From Rhizobiales bacterium IMCC20636 (GTDB lineage: Bacteria > Pseudomonadota > Alphaproteobacteria > Rhizobiales > GCA-2746425), in assembly GCA_016865015.1 (NCBI GenBank), contig CP018226.1, forward strand, positions 3,441,001 to 3,505,000: a stretch of 64,000 nucleotides of DNA. Direction: 5' to 3'. This document shows positions 20,367 through 30,131 of this stretch, piece by piece (positions within the stretch are counted from its first letter, which is position 1; each line of letters starts with the position of its first letter). Both the position numbers and the translations under genes were made by a program. The notes below the pieces were generated by a model. The model was not told the origin of the DNA. It did no database searches and worked only from the letters and a program-made list of their open reading frames with translations.

Positions 20367-23366
20367 CTACGCGCCCTCAAATGTTTCTGCATCTATCGCC
20401 TGTTCTGGAACAGCACCAGATGCGAATGTCTCTATCGGCGCGTGAATGCGCTCAAGGGTTTGTACCAAACCACTCATTGCCATGCCCAGGGACCCCTTCA
20501 CCATGACCACATCACCACGAGATATCTCGGCCAGAAGCGGTGCCATCAGATCGCGTGAGGTTGCTGCATAGACGGCGCGCCGCTCTTCCGGGAGCAACTC
20601 CCACAAGGCTGCCATCTGAGGGCCACAAAGCAGAACACGATCAATATCGGTCTGTTCAATTGCTGCGCTCAATTCTGCATGAAGATGCGGCGCATCATGT
20701 CCCAGTTCCAACATATCGCCCAACACCACAATCTTGCGACCTTTGGTCTGCAGATCCCCCAACATGCCGATGGAAGCCGCCATGCTGGCGGGGTTGGCAT
20801 TATAGCTTTCATCAATCAATGTGTAACTGCCTGCCTGCAAGGCCAGTGTTTCCCTGGCTCCACGTCCGCTCATCAGTTTGAACCCTGACAGTGCATTTGC
20901 CACCAGATCAACATTGGCCCCCAATGCGTCAGCGGTTGCCAGAACGGCCATGGTGTTTTCAGCAAGATACCGACCGCTGGTTGGCATGGCGAAGGTCAGT
21001 TCATGGCCTGAAATATTTGCAGCAACAATCGAGCCTGTCTCTGACAGGACAAAATCCACCAACCTTGCTTCCGCCTCAGCTCCCAGACCAAAGCCGATCA
21101 CACGTCCGGCCCAGGCTTTCTCGGCTTCACCCTTGAGGAAACCAAAATAGGAATTGTCACTGTTCAAAATGACGGTTCCACCAGATTCCAGACCGGCGAA
21201 TATCTCCGCTTTTGCTGCTGCGATGCCGTCAATACTGTCAAAAAACTCAAGATGAACCGGGGCAATGGTCGTGATGATAGCCACATGGGGGCGTACCAAT
21301 TTGACCAATGGCTCAATTTCGCCCGCGTGGTTCATGCCAATTTCAAAGACACCATATTCCACATCCAGCGGCATGCGCGCCAGTGACAGCGGAACACCCC
21401 AATGATTGTTGAAACTCTTGATCGACGCGTGCACGCGCCCTTCGGCTGACAGACCTGTGGCCAGCAGTTCCTTGGTACTCGTCTTGCCGACGCTGCCAGT
21501 CACTGCGATGATACGGGCTTCCGTACGTGCCCGGGCTGCCATGCCCAGTTTCTGAAGCGCGCGCAAAACATCTGCCACCACCAAAAATGGACCTGCAGTA
21601 CGTCCGAGAGCGGGAAGCTTGTCTTCGCTGACAATTGCCAGAGAAGCGCCTTGCCGGAATGATTTTGTAACAAAATCATGGCCATCAAAATTATCGCCCT
21701 TGATGGCAAAGAACAGATCACCTGGCTGTGTGGTGCGGCTGTCGATCGAAACCCCATAGACAGCTTTTGGCTGGGAGCCAAACAGACGACCACCCATGGC
21801 CGCTTCCAGTTCCGCGAAGGTCCAAAGCGGTGGCCCCTGCGGGGAAACCCGTTCCTCTGTTGTGGCATTCCGATTTGATTTGCGCTCTACAAGCGCCTTG
21901 GCAATTTCCTCGTGATCAGAAAATGGCAGCACTGTATCGCCGATGATCTGACCCTTTTCATGGCCCTTGCCGGCGACAACAAGCACATCGTCGGTAGTCA
22001 TGATGGAAACGGCTCTTTGAATCGCCTCGCGACGATCTGCGATTTCTATTGCTCGTGGTGCTGCGGCCAAAATTTCGCTGCGGATCTGCGCCGGGTTCTC
22101 GCTGCGCGGATTATCATCGGTTACAATAACCAGATCTGCAATCTCTTGTGCCGCCGCGCCCATGAGTGGACGTTTGCCATGATCCCGGTCACCGCCAGCA
22201 CCGACAATCACCATCAAAAGACGCTTTGGATAGGGGCGCAACGCCTCAAGGGTGGACCGCAGCGCATCCGGTTTATGCGCATAATCGACAAAGATCTGTC
22301 CCGGCACGCCCTGCATGTTCACCGGTTCCAACCGACCGGACACACCTTTCAGTTTCTGCAGAGAATTCAAGACAGCATCCGGGTCCAGCTTGCATGAAAT
22401 GGCAAGACCTGCTGCCATCAGGGCGTTGTCCACCTGAAAGGCTCCCGGCAATGGCAGGGTCACCTGTTTGGTCTGGCCGAAAAACGCAACCGTCAATGCC
22501 TGTTGCGGCCCGTTCTTGCCGTCTTGAACGATGCGCTCTGTCAGCGCGATATCCTGACCCAACCGCATGACGCGCAATTGTGCGCTGTCCGCCAATTCTG
22601 CCGCTCTGTTGCCCCAGGGCGCATTGATATTCACCACAAAGGGCGCGCCTTTCGGCAACAGCTCTGTCGTAAGACGAGCTTTGGCGGCAAAATAATCTTC
22701 TTCGGTCGCATGGTAATCCATGTGGTCGCGGCCAAGGTTGGTAAACGCACCAGCCGTCAGACGAACGCCGTCAAGCCGATGCTGATCGAGCCCATGGCTG
22801 GAGGCTTCCAGAGCCACATGATTGACCCCCTCACGGGACAATCGATCCAATGTTCTGTGAAGCGAAACCGGATCAGGCGTTGTCAGACCACCATAGCTGA
22901 CTTGCCCGTCCACGATGACACCCAGGGTGCCAATACTGGCGGATCGCAAGCCGGCGCTTTGGAATATCTGCGCTGCGAAGTTTGCAACTGAGGTCTTTCC
23001 TGCTGTTCCGGTAATGGCAACAATTGTGTTGGGCTGCCGCGGAAAGAACCGGGCGGCCAGAAGCGCCAAGGCCCGACGCGGATTGTTGGAGCGAATATGT
23101 GGAACCGGCATGGTTGCCGGATCAATATCAACGCTGTCATCTGTCAGTACCGCCACGGCCCCTGCCTGAATGGCGTCGGCAATGAAGGCCGCACCATCTG
23201 TTTGCACCCCAGCCACGGCCACAAAGAGATTTCCGCGCTGAACTTTGCGACTGTCGGCACACAGGCCGGTAATCCGCAGTGTTTCCATATCCGGCGTCAG
23301 TTCGGCGCGGATCAATGCATCGCGGTCCGGTGCATCCAGTTTTAGCAAATCTCCAAGGCGCATCAT
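20367..23366 (-). CDS. murE/murF: Bifunctional MurE-MurF fusion (meso-DAP ligase and D-Ala-D-Ala ligase)
   Basis: One uninterrupted frame of 999 codons encodes two Mur ligases. Residues 1 to about 485 are MurE: ADSRKVQRGNLFVAV, ATP loop ITGTAGKTSVANF, FTNLGRDHMDYH, DYAHKPDAL, and the meso-diaminopimelate motif DDNPRSENP. A linker of about 20 residues (KSNRNATTEERVSPQGPP) leads into MurF from LWTFAELEAAMGG, with its own ATP loop VTGSVGKTSTKELL and the NPASMAASI region. Neither ATG, GTG nor TTG occurs in frame within the linker, so MurF can be made only as a fusion. The start at 23366 has an AGGA ribosome site; a longer frame to 23432 would overlap ftsI. MurE-MurF fusions are known elsewhere (e.g. 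Bordetella). Confidence 0.95.
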   Translation of the reverse strand: MMRLGDLLKLDAPDRDALIRAELTPDMETLRITGLCADSRKVQRGNLFVAVAGVQTDGAAFIADAIQAGAVAVLTDDSVDIDPATMPVPHIRSNNPRRALALLAARFFPRQPNTIVAITGTAGKTSVANFAAQIFQSAGLRSASIGTLGVIVDGQVSYGGLTTPDPVSLHRTLDRLSREGVNHVALEASSHGLDQHRLDGVRLTAGAFTNLGRDHMDYHATEEDYFAAKARLTTELLPKGAPFVVNINAPWGNRAAELADSAQLRVMRLGQDIALTERIVQDGKNGPQQALTVAFFGQTKQVTLPLPGAFQVDNALMAAGLAISCKLDPDAVLNSLQKLKGVSGRLEPVNMQGVPGQIFVDYAHKPDALRSTLEALRPYPKRLLMVIVGAGGDRDHGKRPLMGAAAQEIADLVIVTDDNPRSENPAQIRSEILAAAPRAIEIADRREAIQRAVSIMTTDDVLVVAGKGHEKGQIIGDTVLPFSDHEEIAKALVERKSNRNATTEERVSPQGPPLWTFAELEAAMGGRLFGSQPKAVYGVSIDSRTTQPGDLFFAIKGDNFDGHDFVTKSFRQGASLAIVSEDKLPALGRTAGPFLVVADVLRALQKLGMAARARTEARIIAVTGSVGKTSTKELLATGLSAEGRVHASIKSFNNHWGVPLSLARMPLDVEYGVFEIGMNHAGEIEPLVKLVRPHVAIITTIAPVHLEFFDSIDGIAAAKAEIFAGLESGGTVILNSDNSYFGFLKGEAEKAWAGRVIGFGLGAEAEARLVDFVLSETGSIVAANISGHELTFAMPTSGRYLAENTMAVLATADALGANVDLVANALSGFKLMSGRGARETLALQAGSYTLIDESYNANPASMAASIGMLGDLQTKGRKIVVLGDMLELGHDAPHLHAELSAAIEQTDIDRVLLCGPQMAALWELLPEERRAVYAATSRDLMAPLLAEISRGDVVMVKGSLGMAMSGLVQTLERIHAPIETFASGAVPEQAIDAETFEGA

Positions 23367-23382
23367 AAGTGAACGGTTCCTG

Positions 23383-25134
23383 TTAGCGGGCGGGGCTTGG
23401 GACATCATATTGCGGGATGCCAAGTACAGCATCGTTTTCCATGCGCGGCATCACACCCAACATCGGCGCTGCGCGTTTCACAATGGCCGACAATGTCGGC
23501 GCAGCATTAAGACCGGCCGTCGCTCCAATTCCTTTTCTTTCAGATTTTGGCTCATCTATCACGACCAAGACCAGATATTTCGGGTCATCCATGGGAAATG
23601 CGGCTAAAAAAGAGTTGAAACGAACGGAAGACGAATATTTTCCGTCGACGACTTTTTCAGCGGTGCCTGTTTTCCCACCCAAACGATAGCCCTGAACTTC
23701 AGCGCGTCGACCAGACCCTTTCAGGACATTGAGACGCATCAGATACCGCATCTTATCGCTTGTTTCTTGCGAAACCACGCGTTTTGCGAGTTGATCGGCT
23801 TCCGCTTCACTGCGCGGAAAGAACGTCGGTGGAATAAGCTTGCCACCATTCACCAGAGCAGCTGCAGCAGCAGCTGTCTGCATGGGTGAAACTGAAATGC
23901 CGTGACCGAATGAAATGGTCATGGCGCTGATCTGGCTCCATTTGCTTGGGTATTGTGGATCGGCTGATTCGGGCAATTCGGTGTGCAGGCGATCCATCAG
24001 CCCCAGGCGCGACAGAAATTCCTTGTGGCCATCAATTCCCACTTCCAAAGCCATCTTTGCAGTGCCGATATTTGACGAGTAAATATAGACTTCGGGAACT
24101 GACAAAACGCGATGTTTACCGTGAAAATCATTGATGGTGTAACGCGACACGCGGATCGGACGACGGGCATCAAAGCTGTCATGAATAGAAACCTTGCCGC
24201 TGTCCAGAGCCATGGCTGTCGTGAAGGTCTTGAAGATGGACCCCATTTCGAAGACACCGGCAGTCGCCCGGTTCAACCGGTCTTTCTCCAGTGCCTGCGC
24301 TGGAATATTGGGATCATAATCCGGCTGTGACGACATGGCGATGACTTCGCCTGTATGAACATCGAGCACAATGCCAATCGCGGCAATGGCACGATAGCGT
24401 TCCATGGCCTTTGTCAATTCATCCCGCACGACATGCTGCACCCGGATATCCGTAGAGAGCTTCATGGGCTCCAGATTGCGTTCCATTTGCAATCCAGCTT
24501 CCTGCAGGGCGGACAGTCCCTGACCATCCATATATTTTTCGATACCGGCAATACCTTCATTGTCGATATTCACATGACCCAAAATATGGGAAGCGGTTTC
24601 ATGGCCGGGATAGAAACGGCGGTTCTCGCTGAGGAAACCAACGCCTGGCAAACCCATGCGATGGATCGCGCGCTGTTGTTCTTGCGTGATGGTCCGCTTC
24701 AGCCACATGAAGCCACGGTCGCTGCCAATGCGACTGCGGATGGAATCTGTATCCAGATCAGGAAAGACCGTTGCAAGCCCGTCAACAACTTCATCGGCAT
24801 CAAGAACGCGCCTTGGCTCGGCAAACATGGAAAAGGTTTTGACATCGGTGGCCAGAACTTCGCCATTGCGGTCCAGAAGATCAGGTCTTGCTGCAGAGAC
24901 ACCGCTTGATCCGTATGGGTTGCCTGAATCCAGCTCACCGAACATGGCAATTCCGGCAAGGCGCAACCCAATGATTGCGTAAATCGCCGCAAACAGACCC
25001 ATGGCCAGGAAAAGCCGCAACCTGGATTCATCACCCTTGGTGGCCGCAGTTCCCTTGAATCTGAAGTGCCGTTTGGCGGAGGTCAGAACCGACGCCTTCG
25101 CTTTTGCAGCGCCATATGTATCCGATAAAGCCAT
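23383..25134 (-). CDS. ftsI: Septal peptidoglycan transpeptidase FtsI (PBP3)
   Basis: FtsI is the monofunctional class B penicillin-binding protein that cross-links septal peptidoglycan together with FtsW. From the ATG at 25134 it has 583 residues: a cytoplasmic tail, one membrane helix (FLAMGLFAAIYAIIGLRLAG), a pedestal domain, and a transpeptidase domain with SxxK in EMGSIFKTF, SxN in IYSSNIGTAK and KTG in LGGKTGTAEK. The frame extends upstream to a TTG at 25155 inside ftsL, but ATG 25134 has GGAGG nine bases before it. It begins one base after the ftsL stop. Confidence 0.97.
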   Translation of the reverse strand: MALSDTYGAAKAKASVLTSAKRHFRFKGTAATKGDESRLRLFLAMGLFAAIYAIIGLRLAGIAMFGELDSGNPYGSSGVSAARPDLLDRNGEVLATDVKTFSMFAEPRRVLDADEVVDGLATVFPDLDTDSIRSRIGSDRGFMWLKRTITQEQQRAIHRMGLPGVGFLSENRRFYPGHETASHILGHVNIDNEGIAGIEKYMDGQGLSALQEAGLQMERNLEPMKLSTDIRVQHVVRDELTKAMERYRAIAAIGIVLDVHTGEVIAMSSQPDYDPNIPAQALEKDRLNRATAGVFEMGSIFKTFTTAMALDSGKVSIHDSFDARRPIRVSRYTINDFHGKHRVLSVPEVYIYSSNIGTAKMALEVGIDGHKEFLSRLGLMDRLHTELPESADPQYPSKWSQISAMTISFGHGISVSPMQTAAAAAALVNGGKLIPPTFFPRSEAEADQLAKRVVSQETSDKMRYLMRLNVLKGSGRRAEVQGYRLGGKTGTAEKVVDGKYSSSVRFNSFLAAFPMDDPKYLVLVVIDEPKSERKGIGATAGLNAAPTLSAIVKRAAPMLGVMPRMENDAVLGIPQYDVPSPAR

Positions 25135-25135
25135 G

Positions 25136-25552
25136 TCAGCGCACCTCCGAGCCAATCAGATCAGCCAGGCTGGGCTCACTGGTCTGGTTGATGAGTTTTG
25201 CCAATGTGTTGCTCTCATAGGTGTAGGAGAACGGTTTGCGTCGCGGCACGATAAGCGACATCGGGGATTTCTCGGGAATATGGTCCAGCAACACGATCTG
25301 ATGTGGAGCCAATGGCATCAGCGGCAGCACATCGACATTATTTTCCACCAAGGCCTGCAATCTGGACGGCTGGTTCAGCAGGCTCCACTGCGCCTTCAAT
25401 CGGGAAATATCTTCTTCAAGACCATCGATCTCGGACATCAGATCTCGGGCATCTTCTGTCGCCAGTTCAGCCTGATATTTGATCTTGTAGGTGACCGCGG
25501 CTCCAGCCACCATCATCAGGCAAAGAAACAAGGTCCAGGTATGGCGCAACAT
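25136..25552 (-). CDS. ftsL: Cell division protein FtsL
   Basis: FtsL is a small bitopic protein that forms the FtsQLB complex in the divisome. This 138-residue protein has a short N terminus, one membrane helix (TLFLCLMMVAGAAVTYKI), and a periplasmic coiled coil (ELATEDARDLMSEIDGLEE) followed by a less conserved tail. FtsL sequences are poorly conserved; the call rests on size, topology and position between rsmH and ftsI. The start has GAGG eight bases upstream. Confidence 0.88.
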   Translation of the reverse strand: MLRHTWTLFLCLMMVAGAAVTYKIKYQAELATEDARDLMSEIDGLEEDISRLKAQWSLLNQPSRLQALVENNVDVLPLMPLAPHQIVLLDHIPEKSPMSLIVPRRKPFSYTYESNTLAKLINQTSEPSLADLIGSEVR

Positions 25553-25562
25553 TATTTGGTCC

Positions 25563-26624
25563 TCATTGATCTAGCCCGTCAAATCCCGGCAGGCGTGGCA
25601 CGCCAAGAGCGGACATATCCAGTGCGAATGCAGGGTGTTCCGTGCGCTCGCCGACCCGCAATTTTGCGGATCGGGCACGTGGGTTTTCCCGGCATTCCTG
25701 ATCACTTGCAGCCAGCGCCTTGCGCGATTTCAACTGAAAACTTGGTGGCGCAATGGCAGCCAGTTCAGGTGCATGGCGCGATCCACCCAACCGCGTTTCA
25801 CTGCGGGTGTTGAAAAACGTCTTGGCAATACGGTCTTCCAGAGAATGAAATGTCACGATGACCAGGCGGCCACCTGTTTTGAGCTGGTGTTCACTTGCCG
25901 ACAGCCCCATGGCCAGTTCTTCAAGTTCACGATTGACGAAAATACGCAGCGCCTGAAATGTGCGTGTTGCGGGGTGAATGCGGTCTTTTGCCTTGCGCGG
26001 GATGATGTCAGTGACAGTGTCTGCCAGATCATTTGTCGTTTTCAGCGGTTGCTTCAGCCGACGCTTCAGGATTGCACTGGCAATGCGTCCGGCCTGTCGC
26101 TCTTCACCCAGAAACTTCAATATATGCGCCAATTCACCATGGGACATCTGGTTCACAACATCAGCGGCCGTGGGACCGGAATTGCTCATGCGCATATCCA
26201 GCGGACCATCTTTCTGGAAAGAAAAGCCGCGCTCTGCGGTATCAATCTGCATCGATGACACGCCGATATCCAGCACAACACCATCGGGTGCCGGTGCGTC
26301 TAGCGCCTGCAGATGTTCAGCCAGGTTCGAAAACCGGCCCTCAATCAGTGTCAGTCTGTCGGAAAACTGCGCGCGCAGTGCCTGGCCGGCTGCGATGGCT
26401 GTGGGGTCGCGATCAAATGCGTAAACATGAGCAGCGCCTGCATTCAGTAGTGCTGTGGTATAGCCACCGGCCCCGAACGTTCCATCCACAAAGACGCCCC
26501 CCTCTACGGGCTGGAGCGCCGACAAAACCTCGGACAGCATCACCGGCAGGTGTGGCTGCGGGTTCACCGCGCCGCCCTTGGAACCGTTTTCTGGATCACT
26601 TTGTGATACGTCTGGCGCGCTCAT
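25563..26624 (-). CDS. rsmH: 16S rRNA (cytosine(1402)-N4)-methyltransferase RsmH
   Basis: RsmH (MraW) methylates N4 of C1402 in 16S rRNA using S-adenosylmethionine. The 353-residue protein has HLPVMLSEVLSAL near residue 25, the SAM motif GVFVDGTFGAGGYT near 43, AFDRDPTAIAAG, VVLDIGVSSMQID near 115, and the RNA-binding insert domain, with VIVTFHSLEDRI near 255. It is normally the second gene of dcw clusters, after mraZ; here it is the first protein gene. It is separated from ftsL by only ten bases. Confidence 0.97.
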   Translation of the reverse strand: MSAPDVSQSDPENGSKGGAVNPQPHLPVMLSEVLSALQPVEGGVFVDGTFGAGGYTTALLNAGAAHVYAFDRDPTAIAAGQALRAQFSDRLTLIEGRFSNLAEHLQALDAPAPDGVVLDIGVSSMQIDTAERGFSFQKDGPLDMRMSNSGPTAADVVNQMSHGELAHILKFLGEERQAGRIASAILKRRLKQPLKTTNDLADTVTDIIPRKAKDRIHPATRTFQALRIFVNRELEELAMGLSASEHQLKTGGRLVIVTFHSLEDRIAKTFFNTRSETRLGGSRHAPELAAIAPPSFQLKSRKALAASDQECRENPRARSAKLRVGERTEHPAFALDMSALGVPRLPGFDGLDQ

Positions 26625-26826
26625 CTGTTTGCCGGTCTTTGTCCATTTTCAGTTTGTCATGGCGCGGTATGGCTGACCTGTGGAGATGATGCATTCGCAC
26701 TCCCCTGTCCATCAACGCGCATGGAAACGGGTTTTCAGTGCTCGATAAATAGTCAGGTAACGTTAATAATCTGTGTGTCTCCGGCAAATTGATGTGTCAA
26801 TCTACCGTTGTGTTCAGGGGAAAAAA
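26625..26826. other. rsmH upstream region; mraZ missing
   Basis: About 200 bases lie between rsmH and the end of rnpB. They must contain the promoter of the dcw operon. There is no mraZ open reading frame here on either strand, although mraZ usually sits in this place. I saw no convincing MraZ-type repeat array (TGGGN boxes) or promoter. Confidence 0.4.
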
Positions 26827-27272
26827 CCAGTTGGTCTATAAGCCGGGTTCTGTATCACATTGCGCTGTTCAAGGGTGTAACACCGCAAGACAAGCACAAT
26901 GCATGATGGCCATTCATCTGGGACACCTGTTGCCAGATGCCTCGTGCAACCTACCCGAATGACTGGTTCACAAACAAACCTGGTTCAGAAATTGCTCCTG
27001 ACCCGCGCCATTCCTATTCGGTTTTGCTCCCGGTGGGGTTTACCATGCCAGGTCTGTTACCAGAGCCCGCGGTGAGCTCTTACCTCACCTTTTCACCCTT
27101 ACCTTCAGACGGATTCAAATAAAATGAATCAGCTGCTGGCGGTTCGTTTTCTGTGGCACTTTCCCTAAGATCTCTCTCGCCGGACGTTATCCGGCACCGT
27201 GTTTCTGTGGAGCCCGGACTTTCCTCCCTGCAGAGCTTTCGCGGTATGCAGAGCGGCCATCCGACCAACTGG
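26827..27272 (-). ncRNA. rnpB: RNase P RNA (type A)
   Basis: This is the catalytic RNA of ribonuclease P, which matures tRNA 5' ends. On the minus strand it shows the conserved 5' core GAGGAAAGTCCGGGCTCC (around 27209-27227) and the 3' core ending ACCCGGCTTATAGACC. The P1 helix is visible as a ten-base pairing between 27263-27272 and 26827-26836. Directly after its 3' strand comes a run of six T on the minus strand (26821-26826), so P1 may double as terminator stem. Ends are estimated to within a few bases. It lies between ccrM and the dcw operon. Confidence 0.95.
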
Positions 27273-27436
27273 TAATGCTCATGTGGTCGATCAACCGGAC
27301 AAGGTCAAGTCCAATATCCGGGCAAAGCCTCCTGATTTGGAAGAGCTTTCCCCGGGAATTGCAAACCTCATGTTCTGATTCAGATTCAAGTAGATCCGTC
27401 AAACACCAGATATCACAAAGATTTTTGGCACTTTAT

Positions 27437-28642
<1,206 letters not shown>

Positions 28643-28644
28643 TT

Positions 28645-28652
28645 ATGGTTAA
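28645..28652 (-). promoter_or_regulatory. TTAACCAT element, possible CtrA half-site at ccrM promoter
   Basis: The minus strand has TTAACCAT about 30 bases upstream of the ATG at 28615, within the divergent ccrM/lipoprotein spacer. ccrM is a direct CtrA target in Caulobacter. A full TTAA-N7-TTAA is not present, so this would be a half-site. Confidence 0.4.
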
Positions 28653-28780
28653 CAATAGATGAATATTGGTTTTGTGCAGTCCAACCAAAGCGATAGGACG
28701 TGTCGATATCTTTGTCTGCGTCCTCGCCAAGCCACAATTGACCTGTTATAGAGTGGAATTCCTGTCCACCTGTTGAGTTC

Positions 28781-29335
28781 ATGCGGCTTATTGTTGTGTA
28801 TCAAAAACTGATTTTCCCCGTCGTCGCACTGTTGGTTCTTGCAGGCTGCAATGCTGTCAGCAGCCTGAATCCGATCAGCAAAAAACCAATTGTTGACCTG
28901 AGTGAATTTACCAAAACCGGCTCAACCTACTGCCCCAAGATCGAGCTGCGACAGGGTACCGAGAGTTTCAATGTCTATGAGGGTGGCGCAAAAGGCGATC
29001 CCAAAAAACTGATTTATCAGGCGCGTATCGACGAAACGGCCCGTGAATGCAGTATGGCAAATGGCCAATTGCAGATACGTGTTGGCATCAATGGCCGCGT
29101 TCTGGCCGGACCGCGCAGTTCAACGGCCGATACATTGTCAGTTCCTGTTCGTATCGCCGTGGTCAAATTTCAGGAGTCGGTACTTTTTTCTGAAATCCAG
29201 CCGATTTCGGTGCAGATTTCGGACTTTGACAGAACACCCGATTTCGTCACTGTTGTGAACGTTACCGTGCCGGATCCGGGCGAAGATCGCGACTACATTA
29301 TTTATGTGGGCTTCGACCGCAAGGACGATGCCTGA
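28781..29335 (+). CDS. Putative lipoprotein of unknown function
   Basis: This 184-residue protein has a short positive N terminus, a hydrophobic segment (LIFPVVALLVLAG) and a lipobox VLAGC, so it is predicted to be lipidated and exported. The mature part looks beta-rich, with TYCPKIELRQG, a central basic stretch and the ending DPGEDRDYIIYVGFDRK. I do not recognise a named family with certainty. It is divergent from ccrM and 29 bases upstream of the HAD phosphatase gene, with which it may be co-transcribed. Confidence 0.8.
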   Translation: MRLIVVYQKLIFPVVALLVLAGCNAVSSLNPISKKPIVDLSEFTKTGSTYCPKIELRQGTESFNVYEGGAKGDPKKLIYQARIDETARECSMANGQLQIRVGINGRVLAGPRSSTADTLSVPVRIAVVKFQESVLFSEIQPISVQISDFDRTPDFVTVVNVTVPDPGEDRDYIIYVGFDRKDDA

Positions 29336-29364
29336 CACTTTCCCCTTACCCAAAAGAACAATAC

Positions 29365-30045
29365 ATGCTCATCATCTTTGACTGTGACGGCGTCCTTGTG
29401 GATTCCGAAATCATCGCTTCCGAGGTCAATCTTGAACTCATAAAAGACCTTGGACTGGATTTGACGCTCGATGAATTGTCTCAGCGCTATAGTGGTCTTA
29501 CGGCCGTAAATATTTTTGCCCAAGTGGCCGAAGAGTTGAAAAGGCCCCTGCCCGAAGATCTTGCCGAACGGTCTGACAAGATGCTGGACGAGGCTCTACG
29601 CCAATCGCTCCAGGCTGTGGCAGGTGTCCACGAAATGCTGGATGCCATGGACGATGCACGCTGCATCTGTTCCAATTCCACGACACCCAGACTTGCGCAG
29701 AATCTGAAGCTGACAAATCTGTATGATCGGTTTCACCCGCACATATACTCTGCTTTGGAAGTTCGTCAATTCCTGCCCAAACCCTCGCCTGATGTGTTCT
29801 TGCACGCCGCCGAGACCTTGGGAGCGACACCTGCTGAGTCCATTGTGATTGAAGACAGCAGCCATGGAGTCGAAGGCGCTGTTGCTGCAGGCATGCGCGT
29901 GATCGGCTTTGTTGGCGCGTCTCATTCCTATGCTGGCCACAGTGAAAAGCTGATGGATGCCGGTGCAGAAACGACCGTCAGCAGCCTGAGTGATGTGCCA
30001 GCCACCGTTGAAGCGTTGAAAAGCTGGTCTGGAATTGGCGTTTAA
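29365..30045 (+). CDS. HAD-superfamily phosphatase (beta-phosphoglucomutase-like)
   Basis: The 226-residue protein carries all HAD motifs. Motif I is IIFDCDGVLVDSE at the N terminus, with the nucleophile and acid/base aspartates. Motif II is ICSNST near 98, motif III is the Lys in KPSPDVFLHA near 138, and motif IV is IVIEDSSHGVEGAVAAGM near 160. The alpha-helical C1 cap places it in subfamily IA, like phosphoglycolate phosphatases and beta-phosphoglucomutases. The substrate cannot be deduced. It lies upstream of thrC with an 86-base gap. Confidence 0.9.
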   Translation: MLIIFDCDGVLVDSEIIASEVNLELIKDLGLDLTLDELSQRYSGLTAVNIFAQVAEELKRPLPEDLAERSDKMLDEALRQSLQAVAGVHEMLDAMDDARCICSNSTTPRLAQNLKLTNLYDRFHPHIYSALEVRQFLPKPSPDVFLHAAETLGATPAESIVIEDSSHGVEGAVAAGMRVIGFVGASHSYAGHSEKLMDAGAETTVSSLSDVPATVEALKSWSGIGV

Positions 30046-30131
30046 ACCGGAAGCTTGATAAAGGCTGCCTGCAGCGCGATAAAAAGCGCGGTATAGCAAC
30101 TGCATCAGGCAAACTAACAGGACGTGATTTC

